A DNA stretch of 11,134 nt from CAYFPX01 sp964501915. GTDB lineage: Bacteria; Myxococcota_A; UBA796; CAJQPC01. Of the stretch, positions 1-6,469 are shown piece after piece. The position numbers and the translations under genes are program-made. Position 1 is the first letter of the stretch, and each line of letters starts with the position of its first letter. The notes under the pieces were generated by a model. That model searched no databases and had not been told where the DNA came from. It worked only from the letters and a program-made list of their open reading frames with translations. The stretch lies in NCBI GenBank assembly GCA_964501915.1, contig CAZCVP010000241.1, positions 1 to 11,134 on the forward strand, written 5' to 3'.

Positions 1-300
1 CCCGAACGACTCGACGTCTACCAACTCTCCCGCTCCGTCGCCCGATGGGTCCGGGCGACGAAGTTCCCCACCGGCGACCACGCCCTCGAGGACCAGGCCC
101 GCAGAGCCGCGGACTCGGTGCTGCTCAACCTCACCGAGGGCTGCTACCAGATCGGCAAGAACCGCCAGAAGCACTTCCGCATCGCCATGGGCAGCGCCGC
201 CGAGGTGCTGGCCGTGCTCGACCTGGTGGACCTCCCCGAAGGACCGGCCCGACAGGAGGACTGCCGCCGGGTGGTGATGATGCTCCACAAGCTGAGGTAG
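1..300 (+). CDS. Four-helix-bundle protein (23S rRNA IVS / S23-like family), 5' end cut by window
   Basis: The frame is open from the first base and ends at TAG 298-300, giving 99 visible residues. The family is usually about 115-130 aa, so roughly the first 15-25 residues lie outside the window. Family hallmarks read in order: LDVYQLSRSVARWV (helix 1), LEDQARRAADSVLLNLTEG (helix 2, with the typical RRA..S...N..EG signature), and KHFRIAMGSAAEVLAVLDL (helix 3, with the typical hFRIA.GSA.E signature). Members are small helical proteins found in 23S rRNA intervening sequences and as free-standing genes; related proteins (bAvd) accompany diversity-generating retroelements. No reverse transcriptase or rRNA is present here, so the role stays unknown. 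A GTG at 118 could be mistaken for the start, but it would discard helices 1 and 2. A paralogue lies tail to tail at 357-522. Confidence 0.85.
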   Translation, partial: PERLDVYQLSRSVARWVRATKFPTGDHALEDQARRAADSVLLNLTEGCYQIGKNRQKHFRIAMGSAAEVLAVLDLVDLPEGPARQEDCRRVVMMLHKLR

Positions 301-314
301 GAGGCGGGCTCCAT

Positions 315-343
315 CCCGGGCGGGGGGAGCCCCCCCGCCCGGG
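315..343. terminator. Perfect 13-bp GC hairpin between convergent genes, probable bidirectional terminator
   Basis: Arms 315-327 (CCCGGGCGGGGGG) and 331-343 are perfect reverse complements around the 3-nt loop AGC. The hairpin sits in the 54-bp gap between two genes that end head-on (stops at 300 and 355). No T-tract follows on either strand, so it is not a canonical intrinsic terminator, but its position and stability suggest it blocks read-through or protects both 3' ends. Confidence 0.6.
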
Positions 344-354
344 GATACGGTGTG

Positions 355-522
355 CTACCGGCTGAGGACTCGCAGCATCGCGCCGATGCGGCGGAGCTTC
401 TGCTGGGTCTCGGCGGCTCCCTCCAGGCCGGGCAGCAGGTCGAGGATGGTGGCGGCCTCGGCGGCGCTGCCGAGGGCGATCTTGAAGTGTCGCTTGCCCT
501 GCTTGGCGAAGCCGTCCTGGTC
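355..522 (-). pseudogene. Four-helix-bundle protein, 3' remnant truncated by IS10-like insertion
   Basis: On the minus strand, 55 codons run from the IS boundary at 522 down to TAG (357-355). The frame contains GKRHFKIALGSAAEAATILDLL, the helix-3 signature of the same family as the gene at 1-300, then a final helix ending LRRIGAMLRVLSR. The shared string RHFKIALGSAAE versus KHFRIAMGSAAE shows the two are paralogues. The N-terminal half, including the RRA..S...N..EG segment, is missing: upstream in the reading direction lies the IS left end, and I could not find the missing half beyond the IS right end at 1861. The remnant could be read only as a fusion with IS sequence, so I call it a broken gene. 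Confidence 0.75.
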
Positions 523-537
523 CTGAGTGATCCCCTC
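523..537 (+). repeat. Left terminal inverted repeat of the IS10-like element
   Basis: CTGAGTGATCCCCTC, the transposase-proximal 5' end. It pairs with 1847-1861 (12/15) and shares the ATCCCCT core with IS10 ends. Confidence 0.8.
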
Positions 538-544
538 GTTTTCT

Positions 545-565
545 GAGCGGCTCGGACGGCCGCTC
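545..565 (+). repeat. 7-bp perfect inverted repeat inside the IS left end
   Basis: GAGCGGC (545-551) and GCCGCTC (559-565) flank a 7-nt spacer, followed by TTGTG. It lies 22 bp inside the IS end and 57 bp upstream of the transposase start. It could terminate or impede transcripts entering from the left flank, or be a protein-binding site; the sequence alone does not decide. Confidence 0.45.
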
Positions 566-594
566 TTGTGGATCTGGCGGCGGTCAATAGGAAC

Positions 595-625
595 CCATCG
601 ACCTGTCTCTGGAGGTGGTCGATGG
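595..625 (+). promoter_or_regulatory. Hairpin sequestering the transposase RBS and start codon
   Basis: CCATCGACC (595-603) and GGTCGATGG (617-625) are perfect 9-bp reverse complements. The 13-nt loop (604-616) contains the Shine-Dalgarno GGAGG (611-615), and the ATG (622-624) lies inside the 3' arm. An RNA starting upstream of 595 would fold with its start codon paired. IS10 and IS50 are known to use such hairpins near the outer end to prevent transposase expression from external read-through transcripts, while the element's own transcript starts inside the 5' arm. The same logic is inferred here; I do not see a clear internal promoter. Confidence 0.6.
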
Positions 626-1848
626 CGAGCAGCAAGAAGCGGAAGAAGAGCACGACGAGCAAGCGGCAGCAGCGAAGCAGAAGGCGGCGAGAGAAGCCGG
701 TGGTCACCCCCAAGCAGGCTCACGCCTTCGTTGATGAGCTCTTCGGGCAGGACATGCACGCCGCCAGGGTGACTTCGCTCGCCAACGCCACGACTGGGGC
801 TCTCCAGAGCGCGGCGCTCAGCATCCACGCCATCGGGCGTGGTCTGGCGGCGGTCAAGGGGCTCGTCGACAAGCACGCCATCAAGCAGGTGGACCGGTGC
901 ATCGGCAACGAGGCCATCGATGTGGGGGCCACGACGGCCTCTTGGACTCTCCAGTTGCTCTCGGAGCCCGAGGAGGCCTGGGTCAACATCGACTGGACCG
1001 AGTTCGACAAGGACGACCACTCCATGCTGGTCCTCAGCCTGCAGACCACCCACGGCCGCGCGATTCCGCTGATGTGGAAGACCGTGCGGAAGTCGACCAT
1101 TGCGGGCAAGCGGAACGACATCGAGGACAAGTTGCTCCTCCGGTTTCGCGATGCCGTGCCGGCCGACGTCCGGGTGATCATCGTGGGGGATCGCGGCTTC
1201 GGAGACCAGCGCTTCTACGCATGGCTCCCCGAGGAACTGAACTTCGACTATGTCCTCCGGATCCGCGGAGACATCCTGGTGACCAGCAAGTCCGGAGAGT
1301 GCCGGCAGGCGGCGGCGTGGGTCGGAAAAGGCGGTCGCATGCGAGCCCTGGATGGTGCGCTGGTCACCAAGGATGAGTCGAGGGTCGGGCGGTTCATCGC
1401 CGTCCGAGACAAGGCGATGGCCGACTCCTGGTGCCTGGTCGTCAGCAGCGTGGAGTGGACCGGCTCGGAGGTGAAGAAGCGGTACGGGAAGCGCTTCTCC
1501 TGCGAGGAGACCTTCCGCGACGTGAAGGACCTGCGGTTCGGGCTCGGCATGAAGTGGAACCGGGTCCGCAAGCCTGAACGACGGGACCGGCTGATGCTGG
1601 TCGCGACCCTGGCCATCGCTCTTCTCACGCTGCTCGGGACCGCGGGCGAGGCGTGTGGACTGGACCGGCTCCTGAAGTCGAACCCCTCGAAGAAGCGCAC
1701 GATGTCGCTGTTCCGGCAGGGCCTGCGTTGGTACGAACTCATCCCGAACATGCCGGCTGCCCGCCTGCGCAAGCTGATGAAGGCCTACGACGAGGTCCTC
1801 CGTGAGCACCCGTTCTTCGGGCCTCTCATGCGGATCGACGGAGATTGA
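622..1848 (+). CDS. IS10-like (IS4 family) DDE transposase, 408 aa
   Basis: This is the cut-and-paste transposase of the surrounding element. I chose ATG 622 because GGAGG lies 6 nt upstream; a GTG at 568 in frame would add 18 residues but has no such site. The N-terminus (about 1-25) is very basic, consistent with DNA binding. DDE residues are visible: D124 in VNIDWTEFD, D190 in VIIVGDRGFGD, and E295 in YGKRFSCEETFRDVK. The last fits the IS4-family Y-(2)-R-(3)-E-(6)-K signature exactly (Y288, R291, E295, K302) and is followed by FGLGM, as in IS10 (EETFRDLKSPAYGLGL). The length matches IS10 transposase (402 aa), and no stop or frameshift is seen, so it appears functional. Third-position GC bias looks weaker than in the neighbouring chromosomal genes, consistent with transfer. 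Confidence 0.92.
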   Translation: MASSKKRKKSTTSKRQQRSRRRREKPVVTPKQAHAFVDELFGQDMHAARVTSLANATTGALQSAALSIHAIGRGLAAVKGLVDKHAIKQVDRCIGNEAIDVGATTASWTLQLLSEPEEAWVNIDWTEFDKDDHSMLVLSLQTTHGRAIPLMWKTVRKSTIAGKRNDIEDKLLLRFRDAVPADVRVIIVGDRGFGDQRFYAWLPEELNFDYVLRIRGDILVTSKSGECRQAAAWVGKGGRMRALDGALVTKDESRVGRFIAVRDKAMADSWCLVVSSVEWTGSEVKKRYGKRFSCEETFRDVKDLRFGLGMKWNRVRKPERRDRLMLVATLAIALLTLLGTAGEACGLDRLLKSNPSKKRTMSLFRQGLRWYELIPNMPAARLRKLMKAYDEVLREHPFFGPLMRIDGD

Positions 1849-1861
1849 GGGGATGGCCCAG
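1847..1861 (-). repeat. Right terminal inverted repeat of the IS10-like element
   Basis: GAGGGGATGGCCCAG, whose reverse complement matches the left end at 12 of 15 positions. The transposase stop TGA (1846-1848) overlaps it by 2 nt. Confidence 0.78.
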
Positions 1862-1865
1862 GCAT

Positions 1866-1900
1866 GGACCACCTCGGGGCCGATGGCCTGTCGGTGGTCC
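1866..1900. repeat. 8-bp perfect inverted repeat just outside the IS right end
   Basis: GGACCACC (1866-1873) and GGTGGTCC (1893-1900) flank a 19-nt spacer that itself contains GGCCGATGGCC. It starts 5 nt beyond the IS right end. It could act as a transcription terminator for the transposase or be the insertion target region; no T-run follows. Confidence 0.4.
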
Positions 1901-2363
1901 GGTGCAAAGGAGAGAGATCGAGGAAGAAGGCCGGGGATCGTTGACGGGATCTTGGATGGACAGAGTTGATGTGACGGCTCATGCTGGCGGGACGTGTCCT
2001 CCGATCCGCGAGGGCCCCGCCGATGGTCGACCTGGCTGACCTCGACCTCACTCCCGCTCCGTTCGCCCACCCGCCGCTCATCGCGGAGTACACCCGCCGG
2101 ATGAGCATCCTCAGCGCTGCTGACACCGCGCTCCGCCGTGATGGGAGGAGCATGTCGAGCGATGCGGAGTGCGTGGGGTCGATGATGGTCAACCTCCCGT
2201 CGGGCAGGGTGGGCCTGTACCACAGGAGTACATGGCTGGAGGCCACGAACGAGGCCGTGCCGCTGGGTGAGGGGTGCAACCCGCTTCTTCTCGGATGCTC
2301 GCCTGGCCGGTACGCTGGACCGGATCCACGACGGCGGGCCGGACGGCCAGCTCCCACGGGTTG

Positions 2364-2387
2364 TAGACTCCCCGTCCGACCCGGGAG
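2364..2387 (+). promoter_or_regulatory. Possible -10 box and ribosome-binding site for the 701-aa gene
   Basis: TAGACT (2364-2369) matches the -10 consensus at 4 of 6, including the key first T, A and last T. GGGAG (2383-2387) lies 6 nt before ATG 2394. I see no good -35 at the usual distance. The ribosome site is more secure than the promoter. Confidence 0.35.
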
Positions 2388-2393
2388 ACGTCG

Positions 2394-4499
2394 ATGATCT
2401 GGATGGCCATGCTGGGGGTCGTGGGGGCGGCCGGCCCCCACGAGCAGGGACCGCTGGCCCTGCGGGAGCTCGGCTGGGGGGGCGAGCCGGTGCACGCCGC
2501 AGAGCCCCTGGAGGCTTTCGAGAGTCCCTACGACTCGCCCGACGACCTGCCCGACGTGGTCTACATCCGCACCCCCTACCAGACCTTCAACAACCACCAC
2601 TACTTCGCCCTGGTGGGCGGTCGCATCTGGGAGAAGGACCGGTCGAAGACCGCCACCGGGGAGCCCGAGGTGGTCAGCGCCGGGGGCTGGCACCTGATGG
2701 AGGAGACGGGCCTGCCCTGGCGGCCCGGCAAGGTGCGGCGCGAGGTCCCACGCTTCGTCAAGGTCGGCCAGGTGCTGGCCATCGTGGCCGACGACGACGA
2801 GATCATCGCGCTCGGGGCCAACCAGCGGGTCTACTGGAAGCGCGACGGTGCCACCCGTCGCTTCGACGACCAGTGGTACGACCTCTGGGGCTTCCCGCTG
2901 CGGGGGCGCTTCTACTGGCCGGAGGAGGCCCTCGACTTCAAGGGGTGGGGCGTCGGTCGGCGCCGCCTCGAGTCGACCGGCTACTTCACCGACATCGACG
3001 GCAACGAGCACGTCTCCGGCTTCGGCATCACCACCACCTACGTGCTCGACGACGACGGCCACACGATCTGGTTCGCCGACACGGGGCTGCCGCCCCGCCT
3101 GAGCCACCGCATCTGTGGCCCGGAGCGGGACCGCATGGTGCTCGAGGGGCTCGACGCCAGCGCCTCGACCATGATGCTCATCGACGACAAGGGCAACGTC
3201 TTCACCCGGCTCGCCGACTACGACACCCAGGGCGGCACGCCCGGCCACCGCTACAGCTACGAGCGCGTCGGCCTGGACGACCTGGACCCCTTCGACCCGC
3301 GCACGATCGACACCAACATGTCGCTGCCTGGGGAGGACTGGATGACGCACGCGCCGGTGACCCTCAGCGGGCACGGCGCGGTCACCAGCGACATCACCAT
3401 CCTCCAGACCGGTCTCGGCAACGACGCCCGGGAGCTGCGCATCGCCGGCCGTGGCCCGGAGGGTCAGCCCGGCTACTACTGGAAGGCCCTGCTCGACGAG
3501 GCCTGGCGGTTCCGGGAGGCCCCGATCTCGGTGGCCGAGCTCGGCTGGCTCCAGCAGGATCGTCTGGGAGAACCGCCCCAGCTCGTGGAGTCCAAGGACA
3601 TCGCGATGCGGGGCCACCTCGTGGTCAAGGGCCTGGGCACCTTCGAGGTGTCGGTCCCGGACTTCAACCGGACCTGCACACCGGCCACCGTCGACGTGAC
3701 GGTCGGGGCCACGGTGGTGCCGCTGGAGCTGCACCTGGTCGATTCGTGGACGCCGTTCCGTGAGCCCGATCCGGGCTATGACGGGACCACCAAGGGCTCG
3801 CTCGGGACCCTCACGCAGGCCGAAGGAGCGCCGGAGCCCACCGATCCCGAGGCCCTGGCGCTGCTGGAGGCGCTCGAGCCGCAGCTGCTCGACACCTACG
3901 GGCTCTGGGTGGAGGCCAACCACGGCTACGCCGAGGCCCGCAGCGTCGGCATGGGGAAGCGCGGTGACGTGACCCTGCTGGTCGCGACCGAGGGCGCGAC
4001 GCCCCAAGAGGTCGAGCTGACCAAGGAGAAGTCCCTCACCCACACCTCCTTCCTGGAGGCCACCCAGGACCCGGAGCTGATCATCGCCGACCTGGCGAGC
4101 GCGGACACCTGGCAGCTCCAGCAGGTCATCGACGCCAACGAGGCCCTGGCCGACCGCATCTCCGACCTCAAGCACAAGCAGCAGGACAAGCGGGCCGGGT
4201 CCATCGCGCTCTCCGGGGCGATGATCGGCGTGAACGTCGTGATGCGGGCGACCGGCCTGCGGCTCATCGGGCGCATCGGGGACAAGCGACGCCCCCATGT
4301 CAAGCACCCGACCAAGGTCGGAGTCTGGTTCTCCAAGGTGACCTACGTCTTGGAGAACACCGCCAGCATGGTGATCCGGGCCACGCGCAAGGACGCCCGC
4401 ACGCTGCGGAGCATGCGGACGGACCACGCCATGGCCATGGACGTGCTCGGGGAGCGCCTGCGGGCCTACGAAGCCGAGCTCGCCCGTCGCCAGCGCTGA
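2394..4499 (+). CDS. Uncharacterised 701-aa protein, beta-rich N-terminal part and helical C-terminal part
   Basis: I do not recognise a family. The start is well fixed: ATG 2394 has GGGAG 6 nt upstream, and an in-frame TAG at 2364 leaves no earlier start codon. The first 14 residues are hydrophobic (WMAMLGVVGAAG) but lack the basic residue of a normal signal peptide, so export is uncertain. Residues about 55-375 show loosely repeated beta-type segments rich in Y/W/D/G (IIALGANQRVYWKRDG, MLIDDKGNVFTRLADYD, GYYWKALLDEAWRF), reminiscent of propeller or YWTD-like blades but without a clean repeat. After a Pro/Glu-rich linker (about 475-486), residues 487-600 are helical and charged. Residues 602-628 are hydrophobic with arginines, and the tail is basic. 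This is the first gene of a plus-strand cluster; the next starts 33 nt after its stop. Confidence 0.85.
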   Translation: MIWMAMLGVVGAAGPHEQGPLALRELGWGGEPVHAAEPLEAFESPYDSPDDLPDVVYIRTPYQTFNNHHYFALVGGRIWEKDRSKTATGEPEVVSAGGWHLMEETGLPWRPGKVRREVPRFVKVGQVLAIVADDDEIIALGANQRVYWKRDGATRRFDDQWYDLWGFPLRGRFYWPEEALDFKGWGVGRRRLESTGYFTDIDGNEHVSGFGITTTYVLDDDGHTIWFADTGLPPRLSHRICGPERDRMVLEGLDASASTMMLIDDKGNVFTRLADYDTQGGTPGHRYSYERVGLDDLDPFDPRTIDTNMSLPGEDWMTHAPVTLSGHGAVTSDITILQTGLGNDARELRIAGRGPEGQPGYYWKALLDEAWRFREAPISVAELGWLQQDRLGEPPQLVESKDIAMRGHLVVKGLGTFEVSVPDFNRTCTPATVDVTVGATVVPLELHLVDSWTPFREPDPGYDGTTKGSLGTLTQAEGAPEPTDPEALALLEALEPQLLDTYGLWVEANHGYAEARSVGMGKRGDVTLLVATEGATPQEVELTKEKSLTHTSFLEATQDPELIIADLASADTWQLQQVIDANEALADRISDLKHKQQDKRAGSIALSGAMIGVNVVMRATGLRLIGRIGDKRRPHVKHPTKVGVWFSKVTYVLENTASMVIRATRKDARTLRSMRTDHAMAMDVLGERLRAYEAELARRQR

Positions 4500-4532
4500 T
4501 CCGCTTCCCCTTCCCCGTGGGACACTAGCGCC

Positions 4533-5678
4533 ATGACGCCCGACGAGCTGCTCGAGATCATCGGCCTCCCCGAGTACAAGGTCACGTTCCGCATGGACGG
4601 CATCGTCGACCAGTTCGGCCTGCTGTCCCTCACGGACCTCCGCCTGGAGACCCTGGGCATCGCCGACCCGGAGCACCGCCGCCGCATCCTGGAGAGCATC
4701 GCTCCGCTGCGAGAGGACCACCGAGACGACCCCACCGACGCACCCGAGCCCACCCTCGACACCCCGGACCCGAGCGACCCGGAGGACACCGGCGAGGTGC
4801 AGAGTCCGGCTCCCGTCGCGGCGAGGCCCCCGCCCCCGCCGCCCCAGGACGTCCCGGAGGCGGTCTTCGCCGAGGACACCCAGGACGTGCCGGCCGAGGA
4901 GCCCCCGGCCCCACCCTCGCCGATCGACGTGCCCGAGGCACCTCCTCCGGTCGCCGCGCCCCCGGAGCCGCCAGCGCCCCCAGCGCCACCGGCACCGCCG
5001 GCGCCCCCAGCGCCCCCTCCCGTGGCGGCTTTCGTGCGAGAGAAGGGGCACACCGACCCCTCCGTCACGCCGGAGGTGGAGTCCGACGACGCGGTCTACC
5101 TCGACGCCGACCAGACGGCGGACTTCGAGGAGGAGGCCGAAGGGCGAGGGCTGCCCCGGCTGCTCATCGCCCTCGTGGTGCTCGTGGTCATCGCCCTGGT
5201 CGGGGGCTGGGTGGTCGTCCGGGGAGCACTGGAGACCGACGAGACGGCGGCGGTCGCGGTCGAGCCGTCTCCAGAGCCGGATGCGGCCCCTGCCCCACCA
5301 CCCGCTGCCGCCCGCCCCGCCCAGGAGGTGGTCGAGCCCGAGCCCACCGCGGCGCCCGCGGAGAGGGCCGCGCCGGTCGAGGAGCCGGCGGCGGAGGCGG
5401 AGGTCATCCTGCCGAGCTTCCCCTGCCATCGCGCCGAGAGCCGCGTCGAGAGGCTCATCTGCTCCGATGCCGGGCTCGCTGCCCTCGATCGTCAGCTCGC
5501 AGGGGTGTACGTCAAGGCCCGACGCTCCGTCGAGGGAGAGGACCTCGAGGAGCTGAAGGCGGCCCAGCGACGGTGGCTGCGCTCCCGGGATGCCTGTGTG
5601 GACGTGCCGTGCGTGGAGACCCGCTACGGAGAGCGGCTCGACGCACTGCAGGCGGATCCCTCCAGCTCGGGCGAGTGA
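4533..5678 (+). CDS. SAM-domain / proline-rich / TM / LprI-like fusion protein, 381 aa
   Basis: Four parts are visible. Residues 1-60 look like a SAM domain (LLEIIGLPEYKVTFR, then FGLLSLTDLRLETLGI, then HRRRILESI), a protein-interaction fold. Residues 65-165 are acidic and proline-rich, ending in a run of APP repeats. Residues 208-230 (LLIALVVLVVIALVGGWVVV) form one transmembrane helix preceded by an acidic stretch and RGLPR. After a second Pro/Ala/Glu linker, residues 296-373 resemble the LprI/DUF1311 family: FPCHRAESRVERLIC, LAALDRQLAGVY, then QRRWLRSRDAC and CVETRYGERLDAL, with four cysteines (298, 310, 355, 360) suited to two disulfides. Known LprI is a mycobacterial lysozyme inhibitor. 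The inferred topology is SAM in the cytoplasm and the LprI-like domain outside. The stop overlaps the GTG start of the amidase gene, implying coupled translation. No strong ribosome site precedes ATG 4533. Confidence 0.85.
   Translation: MTPDELLEIIGLPEYKVTFRMDGIVDQFGLLSLTDLRLETLGIADPEHRRRILESIAPLREDHRDDPTDAPEPTLDTPDPSDPEDTGEVQSPAPVAARPPPPPPQDVPEAVFAEDTQDVPAEEPPAPPSPIDVPEAPPPVAAPPEPPAPPAPPAPPAPPAPPPVAAFVREKGHTDPSVTPEVESDDAVYLDADQTADFEEEAEGRGLPRLLIALVVLVVIALVGGWVVVRGALETDETAAVAVEPSPEPDAAPAPPPAAARPAQEVVEPEPTAAPAERAAPVEEPAAEAEVILPSFPCHRAESRVERLICSDAGLAALDRQLAGVYVKARRSVEGEDLEELKAAQRRWLRSRDACVDVPCVETRYGERLDALQADPSSSGE
4959..5021 (+). repeat. In-frame proline-rich low-complexity repeat (APP units)
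   Basis: Codons for residues 143-163 of the SAM/LprI-like protein form imperfect GCSCCVCCV-type units encoding PPEPPAPPAPP and onward. Such tracts expand and contract between strains; here they form the extended cytoplasmic linker between the SAM domain and the membrane helix. Confidence 0.7.
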
Positions 5679-6469
5679 CCGCACTCCTGCTGGCTGTGCT
5701 GGCGGTCTGCGAGGCCCCCGGGGCGGCGGAGCCCGAGCCCGTGGAGCTGCTGCCGACCCTGGCACCGGTGCCGCCAGGTCCGCGCGCGGCCCGCGAAGGA
5801 CCGTGCCGACCGCAGGACTTCCCGATCCACATCGACGTCGGCCACAGCCCGGACAAGCCCGGGGCCACCAGCGCCAGGGGTCGCCCCGAGCACAGCTTCA
5901 ACCACGACTTCGCCCAGATCCTCGCCCGCGTGCTGCGCGCCGCGGGCTTCGAGGTCGCCGTGCCTCCCTCGGCCCGGTTCGCCACCCTGTCGGCCCGGGC
6001 CCAGGCCGCAGCGGACGCCGCCGTCCTGGTGTCGATCCACCACGACTCGGTCCAGGAGCGCTACCTCCACGCCTGGACCCACGACGGCCGGACCGGACGC
6101 TACGCGGACGACTTCTCCGGCCACTCGCTCTTCGTGGCCGCGGGCACCCCCGTGGGGCCGGAGAGCGTCGCTCTCGGGCAGGACCTGGGCCGGGCGCTCG
6201 TCGCCGCCGGCCTGACGCCGACCCTGCACCACGCCGAGGACATCCCGGGGGAGCGGCGGGAGCTGCTCGACACCTCGCTGGGGCTCTACCGCAGGGACAC
6301 CCTGGGGCTGTTGCGCATGTCCACCGTGCCCGCCGTGCTGGTGGAGGTCGGCGTGATCGTCCACCGGGCCGAGGAGCTGCGGCTCCTGGAGGCCGACGAG
6401 GCGGAGCGCTTCGCGGAAGCCCTGGCCTCCGGTCTGCGGGCCGCCTGTGACCGGGCTCAGTCCGAGTAG
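5675..6469 (+). CDS. Secreted zinc N-acetylmuramoyl-L-alanine amidase (Amidase_3 type), 264 aa
   Basis: It is predicted to cleave the amide bond between N-acetylmuramic acid and L-alanine in peptidoglycan, outside the cytoplasm. I chose GTG 5675: it overlaps the previous stop by 4 nt (GTGA) and begins a clean signal peptide, MTALLLAVLAVCEAPGAA, with likely cleavage near residue 18. Upstream in-frame starts (for example 5573) would be buried in the LprI-like domain and prepend an arginine-rich stretch. Amidase_3 landmarks are present: IHIDVGHSPDKPGATS (zinc H57), E72 in RPEHSFNHDFA, VSIHHDS (H122), and VLVEVGVIVHRAEE (catalytic E224). All zinc and catalytic positions look intact. No SPOR, LysM or AMIN domain is present; a short Pro-rich stretch links signal peptide and catalytic domain. 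Its 3' end overlaps the convergent ceramidase-like gene by 13 bp. Confidence 0.88.
   Translation: MTALLLAVLAVCEAPGAAEPEPVELLPTLAPVPPGPRAAREGPCRPQDFPIHIDVGHSPDKPGATSARGRPEHSFNHDFAQILARVLRAAGFEVAVPPSARFATLSARAQAAADAAVLVSIHHDSVQERYLHAWTHDGRTGRYADDFSGHSLFVAAGTPVGPESVALGQDLGRALVAAGLTPTLHHAEDIPGERRELLDTSLGLYRRDTLGLLRMSTVPAVLVEVGVIVHRAEELRLLEADEAERFAEALASGLRAACDRAQSE

Larger units (their letters stand above)
523..1861 (+). mobile_element. IS4-family insertion sequence, IS10-like group, 1339 bp
   Basis: The left end (523-537, CTGAGTGATCCCCTC) and the reverse complement of the right end (CTGGGCCATCCCCTC) match at 12 of 15 positions. Both closely resemble the known IS10 outer end CTGAGAGATCCCCT. The length is near that of IS10 (1329 bp). 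The single transposase gene fills the element and its stop codon overlaps the right inverted repeat, as expected for a compact IS. IS10 makes 9-bp target duplications; here the flanking 9-mers are GTCCTGGTC (514-522) and GCATGGACC (1862-1870), which do not match. The element interrupts a four-helix-bundle gene. It looks structurally intact, so it may be active, or recently active with later rearrangement. Confidence 0.85.
1862..2393. other. About 530 bp without a convincing gene, between the IS and the 701-aa gene
   Basis: Base composition by eye is less GC-extreme than the following genes. A plus-strand open frame of 138 codons (1981-2397, with an internal ATG at 2023) exists but has no ribosome-binding site, mixed third positions and no family signature I recognise, and its end runs into the next gene's start. 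On the minus strand, 2410-2189 starts with plausible codons but turns into cysteine- and proline-rich nonsense and has no ribosome site. I see no N-terminal half of the truncated four-helix gene here. The segment could be degenerate DNA joined to the IS by a deletion, with the promoter and leader of the 2394 gene at its right end. Confidence 0.5.

Noticed and set aside
1..522. Diversity-generating retroelement, suggested by the bAvd-like four-helix proteins
   Set aside because: No reverse transcriptase, template repeat or variable repeat is visible in the window.
355..2223. A 622-codon minus-strand frame covering the transposase
   Set aside because: Only its last 55 codons (522-358) are genuine, belonging to the truncated four-helix gene; the rest is antisense to the transposase and its flank.
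1981..2397. 138-codon plus-strand frame as a gene
   Set aside because: No ribosome site, mixed third-position bases, an arginine-rich tail and no recognisable motif; kept only as a note in the intergenic entry.
2189..2410. 73-codon minus-strand frame beginning MAIQIIDVSRVGRG
   Set aside because: The first 30 codons look plausible, but there is no ribosome site, the end degenerates, and the start would overlap the well-supported divergent gene at 2394.
5573..5674. Upstream in-frame extension of the amidase
   Set aside because: It lies inside the LprI-like domain codons and would place an arginine-rich stretch ahead of a clean signal peptide starting at GTG 5675.
1785..5765. A 1326-codon open frame on the minus strand
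   Set aside because: It is the antisense shadow of the GC-rich plus-strand genes; its translation is Arg/Gly/Val/His-rich low-complexity with no motif, while the plus strand carries recognisable domains and proper starts.
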